From assembly GCA_945867185.1 (NCBI GenBank), contig CAMBHM010000033.1, forward strand, positions 1 through 10,656: a stretch of 10,656 nucleotides of DNA, given 5' to 3'. The notes under the pieces were generated by a model. It was not told the origin of the DNA. It saw only the letters and a program-made list of their open reading frames with translations, and ran no database searches. This DNA comes from Legionella genomosp. 1. GTDB taxonomy: Bacteria; Pseudomonadota; Gammaproteobacteria; Legionellales; Legionellaceae. The position numbers and the translations under genes were made by a program. Shown here one piece after another: positions 7,997 to 10,656 of this stretch; position 1 is the stretch's first letter; every line of letters begins with the position of its first letter.

Positions 7997-8003
7997 AAAG
8001 GAG
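7997..8003 (+). promoter_or_regulatory. Shine-Dalgarno of IS66 tnpA
   Basis: AAAGGAG lies 6 bases before ATG 8010. It selects this ATG over the in-frame TTG at 8007, which is too close to it. Confidence 0.65.
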
Positions 8004-8009
8004 TATTTG

Positions 8010-8342
8010 ATGAGTTCCGAAAACAAACGTGCATATAAACAAGGTTTCTGGCGGGAGCATTCCGATGCATGGAAATCGAGCGGATTAACGCAAGTGGCAT
8101 ATTGCGCCCAAGAGGGTATTAGCTACCAAAGCTTTGTTTATCAGCAGAACCGTATGGCAAATAAATCAAAACGATCTTCCATGAGCTTCGTTGAAGCAAA
8201 ACCGGAAGCAGTCGCGGTGAGTAGCCAAGCTGCCGGGTTGCAGTTGATGCTACCGAACGGGATCCGAATTGGCATTACCAATGAAGTCAATCCAGACCTA
8301 CTGAAGACCGTCCTGTCTATCGCAGGTGGCATGTCATGCTGA
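8010..8342 (+). CDS. tnpA: IS66 accessory protein TnpA (ORF1)
   Basis: TnpA is the small accessory protein of IS66 elements that is needed, with TnpB, for efficient transposition; its exact role is not settled. The 110-residue protein has a helix-turn-helix-like N-terminus (FWREHSDAWKSSGLTQVAYCAQEGISYQSFVYQQNRM), in line with the DNA-binding fold of this family. A linker follows, then a conserved C-terminal segment LQLMLPNGIRIGI ... LLKTVLSIAGGMSC. The length and the FW, GLTQ and GIS motifs fit the family. The start is ATG 8010 with a good Shine-Dalgarno. Its stop overlaps the tnpB start by 7 bases, so the two are probably translationally coupled. Confidence 0.88.
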   Translation: MSSENKRAYKQGFWREHSDAWKSSGLTQVAYCAQEGISYQSFVYQQNRMANKSKRSSMSFVEAKPEAVAVSSQAAGLQLMLPNGIRIGITNEVNPDLLKTVLSIAGGMSC

Positions 8343-8689
8343 GATTGGCCGAGGGCACCCGAATTTATGTGGCTTCTGCGCACGTGGACTTTCGTAAAGC
8401 AATTACTGGCCTGAGCGCTCTGGTGATTGAGCAATTCGATTCACCGGTGAACGATGGTTCGGTGTATGTGTTTTATAACCGCGATTATGACCGGGTGAAG
8501 TGTTTGTTTTGGGATAAAAATGGGTTTGTCCTTTATCACAAGCGCCTGGAACGTGGTCGATTCAAGTTTGGCAAGGCGCAAGATGGCGCGTATGTTATCA
8601 CTCATCAGCAACTTGATTGGCTCTTTGCGGGGTTGGATTTCAGGTTAATGGCAGACTTTCCAATGCTTGATTTTACCATGTATTTTTAA
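8336..8689 (+). CDS. tnpB: IS66 accessory protein TnpB (ORF2)
   Basis: This is the 117-residue IS66 ORF2 protein (unrelated to the RNA-guided TnpB of IS200/IS605). It shows the family motifs IYVASAHVDFRKAITGLSALV (10-30), with DFRK in the place of the usual DMRK, and the hallmark RVKCLFWDKNGFVLYHKRLERGRF (53-76). The length is typical and no frame is broken. ATG 8336 lies inside the end of tnpA (ATGCTGA, 7-base overlap). IS66 elements need it for transposition together with TnpA and TnpC. The function of the protein in the reaction is not known in detail. Confidence 0.93.
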   Translation: MLRLAEGTRIYVASAHVDFRKAITGLSALVIEQFDSPVNDGSVYVFYNRDYDRVKCLFWDKNGFVLYHKRLERGRFKFGKAQDGAYVITHQQLDWLFAGLDFRLMADFPMLDFTMYF

Positions 8690-8720
8690 CGTAACACCAT
8701 GATATTTAATCAATAATACT

Positions 8721-8748
8721 TTGTTTTTATATGATTTTTTGATATAAT
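8721..8748 (+). promoter_or_regulatory. Possible promoter for tnpC
   Basis: The 92-base AT-rich gap between tnpB and tnpC contains a perfect TATAAT (8743-8748), 16 bases after TTGTTT (8721-8726, 3 of 6). tnpC could thus be expressed separately from tnpA-tnpB. The AT-richness makes chance matches likely. Confidence 0.35.
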
Positions 8749-8781
8749 TACACCCATAAAAACACTAACAAAATTATCAAA

Positions 8782-10179
8782 ATGACCTCTGTTTCTGCCG
8801 TACAATTAGAACAACTTCAGCAAGAAAATGCCAGACTTCTGGCATTGATTGGACGGCATGAAACCACAATTCAAAGCCTGCAACACCAGCTTCATTTATT
8901 CCGAACAGCCCGTTTTGGTCGTAAAACAGAAAAAGGTGTTGTGCCAGAGCAGTTTTGCCTGCAATTTGATGAAGCTGAACTCACAGTTGAAGAACAAACA
9001 GCGCCAGAAGCCCCTGAGACAACTGAAACCATCACTTACACACGCAATAAAAAAGGAACTGGCCGTAAAGCATTGCCAAAATCTCTGCCTTTTATCCAAA
9101 ACATTCATGATCTGAGCGATGACGAAAAACAATGTGCTTGTGGTTGCACATTAACGCATATCGGTGATGAATTCAGTGAGCAACTGGATGTTGTTCCCCA
9201 AATGACGTTTCGTGTAGTGAATGTTCGAAAAAAATACGCCTGCAAAGGCTGTGAAGAAACTGTCCGGCTTGCCAAATTACCCAAACAGCCCATCGATAAG
9301 GCCATCGCAGCGCCTGGGTTGCTAGCCGCAGTTATCGATGCCAAGTTTAATCGCCACATGCCGCTTTATCGCCAGGAAGCGATGTTCGGGGAGTCCAATA
9401 TCTCGATAACCCGCGGGACACTGAGTAACTGGATGATAAAATCGGCAAACCTGCTTACGCCGCTGGTAAAACTGATGGAGGCAGACATTCATAACTATGA
9501 TATTGCTTACGCCGATGAAACACCGTTGCAGGTCTTGAAAGAAAAAGACCGCCTGCCCACGCAAAAATCATACATGTGGCTATTTATCGGTGGTCCACCG
9601 GATAAACGAGCGTTTGTTTATCAATACCATGCCACGCGTTCGCACCAGATCCCGTTTGATTTCTTTGCCGATTTCAAAGGCTTCCTGCATGCCGACTGTT
9701 ATAAAGCCTATGTCGTCCTTGGTCAGCTGGAGCATATCAAGCATGTTGCTTGCTGGGCACACGCCAGACGATATTTTGTTGATGTCGCCAAGGCTAGCAA
9801 AAAGGAAGGCCTGGCTCATCAAGTCGTGAAGCTGGTTGGCAAACTTTATCTTCTGGAACGTGAACTCAAAGATAAAGAAGCCACGCCAGAAGCCATCTTC
9901 ATGCGCCGCGAACAGGATGCCAAGCTTGTACTGGCTAAAATCAAGGCATTACTGGACGACGCACAGTTTAAAGTACCTCCCAAAAGCCCCTTGGGCACGG
10001 CTGTCTTTTATTCCCTGAACCATTGGGATGCGTTGAATCTCTACCTTCAAGACGGCCGCCTTGAAATCGATAACAACAAATCCGAACGTTCCATCAAACC
10101 CTTTGTCATTGGTCGTAAAAACTGGTTATTCCATGGCGTGGGGTTAATTAAACGGTTACACTATTACTCTACACACTGA
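8782..10179 (+). CDS. tnpC: IS66 transposase TnpC, C-terminally truncated
   Basis: TnpC is the DDE transposase of IS66. The 465 residues comprise an N-terminal coiled coil (about 8-40, LEQLQQENARLLALI), the conserved RFGRKTEK (44-51), a zinc-binding region (CACGC at 118-122 and CKGC at 154-157), then the catalytic domain. The likely triad is complete: Asp245 in YADETPLQ, Asp305 in HADCYKAY and Glu435 in NNKSERSIKP. After FVIGRKNWLF (441-450) the family normally continues for about 50-70 residues. Here the frame instead runs through the right inverted repeat (HGVGLIKRLHYYSTH) and stops at 10177-10179, outside the element and 16 bases into the 3' end of ftsB on the other strand. An internal deletion just before the right end explains this. 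Probably inactive, but this is not proven. No clear Shine-Dalgarno precedes ATG 8782. Confidence 0.9.
   Translation: MTSVSAVQLEQLQQENARLLALIGRHETTIQSLQHQLHLFRTARFGRKTEKGVVPEQFCLQFDEAELTVEEQTAPEAPETTETITYTRNKKGTGRKALPKSLPFIQNIHDLSDDEKQCACGCTLTHIGDEFSEQLDVVPQMTFRVVNVRKKYACKGCEETVRLAKLPKQPIDKAIAAPGLLAAVIDAKFNRHMPLYRQEAMFGESNISITRGTLSNWMIKSANLLTPLVKLMEADIHNYDIAYADETPLQVLKEKDRLPTQKSYMWLFIGGPPDKRAFVYQYHATRSHQIPFDFFADFKGFLHADCYKAYVVLGQLEHIKHVACWAHARRYFVDVAKASKKEGLAHQVVKLVGKLYLLERELKDKEATPEAIFMRREQDAKLVLAKIKALLDDAQFKVPPKSPLGTAVFYSLNHWDALNLYLQDGRLEIDNNKSERSIKPFVIGRKNWLFHGVGLIKRLHYYSTH
10140..10161 (-). repeat. IS66 right terminal inverted repeat
   Basis: This is the partner of 7926-7947 (20 of 22 identical in inverted orientation). 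It directly follows the NWLF codons of tnpC with only a few bases between, instead of the usual roughly 150-200 bases of tnpC 3' sequence. It is the evidence that the element was shortened internally and not cut off from outside. Confidence 0.85.
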
Positions 10180-10433
10180 TAATAAACCTCTCCCTCCTTA
10201 ATCATACCAAGCTCAAAACGCGCCTGCTCTTCAAGAGCCTGCTCTCCAGATTTTAGCTCAAGAATATCTGCTTCAATAGCACGATTACGAGCGGCCAACC
10301 GTTTGTTTTCCTGCTGCTCTGCTGTCAACTTATCTTCCAAGTGAATCCATTGGCGCACACTGCCATCGCCAAGCCAAAGCTTGTATTGCAAACTTAAGAA
10401 CGCTAAAAATAACAATAGAACGATTGATCGCAT
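10164..10433 (-). CDS. ftsB: Cell division protein FtsB
   Basis: FtsB is a small bitopic inner-membrane protein that forms the FtsQBL complex, which links early and late divisome steps and activates septal peptidoglycan synthesis. The 89-residue protein has one membrane segment (about 3-20, IVLLLFLAFLSLQYKLWLG), a periplasmic coiled coil (about 30-62, LEDKLTAEQQENKRLAARN) and the conserved C-terminal EQALEEQARFELGMIKEGEVYYQ (64-86). E. coli FtsB (103 residues) aligns across the whole length except for its extra tail. The natural-looking end YYQCVE shows that the adjacent IS66, whose end is 2-4 bases from the stop codon, did not truncate it. ATG 10433 is the only in-frame start nearby; no strong Shine-Dalgarno is seen. 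The usual partners eno (upstream) and ispD (downstream) are absent here. Confidence 0.93.
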   Translation of the reverse strand: MRSIVLLLFLAFLSLQYKLWLGDGSVRQWIHLEDKLTAEQQENKRLAARNRAIEADILELKSGEQALEEQARFELGMIKEGEVYYQCVE

Positions 10434-10460
10434 AAGTGCATGAAAAAGGGGCCATTGCTT

Positions 10461-10488
10461 ATTGTAGTGAAATCGAGGGACTAATCAA
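10461..10488 (-). promoter_or_regulatory. Sigma70-like promoter of ftsB
   Basis: On the minus strand TTGATT (10488-10483, 4 of 6) is followed after 16 bases by TACAAT (10466-10461, 5 of 6). Transcription would start near 10454, giving a leader of about 20 bases before ATG 10433. This fits ftsB being transcribed alone here. Predicted by eye. Confidence 0.5.
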
Positions 10489-10592
10489 ACACCTTCGAAT
10501 AAAGAATCCACGGCGATTGCATTTAAACGCTCAATGAATACGCAGAAAATCCGAACCGTGACCGTTAGGGAGCGGAAATTTTTGTGGAGCAC

Positions 10593-10621
10593 TTGACATA
10601 CGCGTAACTTACTGATCTATT
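10593..10621 (+). promoter_or_regulatory. Sigma70-like promoter of the gene at the right edge
   Basis: A perfect TTGACA (10593-10598) is followed after 17 bases by TCTATT (10616-10621, 4 of 6). The start of transcription would be near 10628. GTAACTTAC (10604-10612, a small palindrome) lies in the spacer, and ACTTAC (10607-10612) is inversely repeated as GTAAGT at 10635-10640, so the -10 is flanked by a possible operator. Confidence 0.45.
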
Positions 10622-10644
10622 ACTACTTTTTGAGGTAAGTAATC

Positions 10645-10656
10645 GTGACGGAGAGC
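10645..10656 (+). CDS. Possible start of a gene running off the right edge
   Basis: GTG 10645 follows a GAGG (10632-10635) by 9 bases and lies about 17 bases after the predicted transcription start, so a protein starting MTES is plausible. Only four codons are visible and the family cannot be named. It would be divergent from ftsB. Confidence 0.3.

Larger units (their letters stand above)
7928..10159 (+). mobile_element. IS66-family insertion sequence, 3' internally truncated
   Basis: The element of about 2.23 kb carries the three standard IS66 genes (tnpA, tnpB, tnpC) between inverted termini that begin GTAA, as is typical of the family. Intact family members are about 2.5-2.7 kb; the shortfall matches the missing 3' end of tnpC. 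IS66 elements usually duplicate 8 bases at the target. Here the left flank is ACTCTTGT (7920-7927) and the right flank ACTATTAC (10160-10167), only 5 of 8 identical, so there is no clean duplication. It lies between the convergent genes rsmB and ftsB and damages neither. Confidence 0.9.

Noticed and set aside
9590..9829. Longer open frames on either strand inside tnpC, topA and rsmB
   Set aside because: They overlap well-supported genes in other frames, lack conserved motifs and ribosome-binding sites, and are shadows of the real coding frames.
10168..10200. Truncation of ftsB by IS66
   Set aside because: The protein ends with the family-typical GEVYYQ segment and its own stop codon, and its coding region lies wholly outside the element, so it is intact.
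10584..10593. GTGGAGCACT occurs at both window ends (1-10 and 10584-10593)
   Set aside because: A 10-base match without extension on either side is expected many times by chance in a window of this size.
10531..10599. Small minus-strand frame of 22 codons (MSSAPQKFPLPNGHGSDFLRIH) upstream of ftsB
   Set aside because: It has no Shine-Dalgarno, its start lies within the -35 of the opposite promoter, and there is no family match that I can recognise. A frame of this length is expected by chance.

Overview
The window looks like chromosomal DNA from a gammaproteobacterium. Seven of its genes form the block known from Pseudomonas, and partly from E. coli: the divergent pair tsaP-dprA-smg-topA (minus strand) and def-fmt-rsmB (plus strand). 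The moderate GC content and the 767-residue TopA with four zinc ribbons would fit Legionellales-type organisms, but the sequence alone does not settle the genus.

Layout. Bases 3-182 hold the probable 3' end of an unidentified plus-strand gene that converges on topA. Bases 232-5107 are a tightly packed minus-strand operon, read from high to low coordinates: a LysM protein of the TsaP type (type IV pilus secretin partner), DprA (RecA loader in transformation), Smg (DUF494) and DNA topoisomerase I. Its cistrons overlap by 4 bases or are 12 bases apart. A 78-base divergent intergenic region carries a good sigma70-like promoter for the rightward operon, bases 5186-7916: peptide deformylase, methionyl-tRNA formyltransferase and the 16S rRNA m5C967 methyltransferase RsmB, joined by ATGA and GTGA overlaps. 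Def and Fmt put on and remove the formyl group of initiator methionine; RsmB modifies the ribosome.

Bases 7928-10159 are an IS66-family element with matching terminal inverted repeats and the three usual genes tnpA, tnpB and tnpC. tnpC keeps its DDE triad but has lost its normal C-terminus: the reading frame goes from the conserved NWLF segment straight into the right inverted repeat and ends outside the element. The element sits exactly in the convergent junction between rsmB and ftsB. No perfect 8-base target duplication is seen, and neither flanking gene has its usual neighbour, so the junction may be a rearrangement scar.

Bases 10164-10433 encode the divisome protein FtsB (minus strand), with its own promoter upstream. 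The last 170 bases hold a second, rightward promoter (perfect TTGACA) and a plausible Shine-Dalgarno and GTG start of a gene that runs off the window.

I found no convincing new biological system. The most interesting points are the truncated IS66 and its placement, and the translational coupling of tsaP to dprA.
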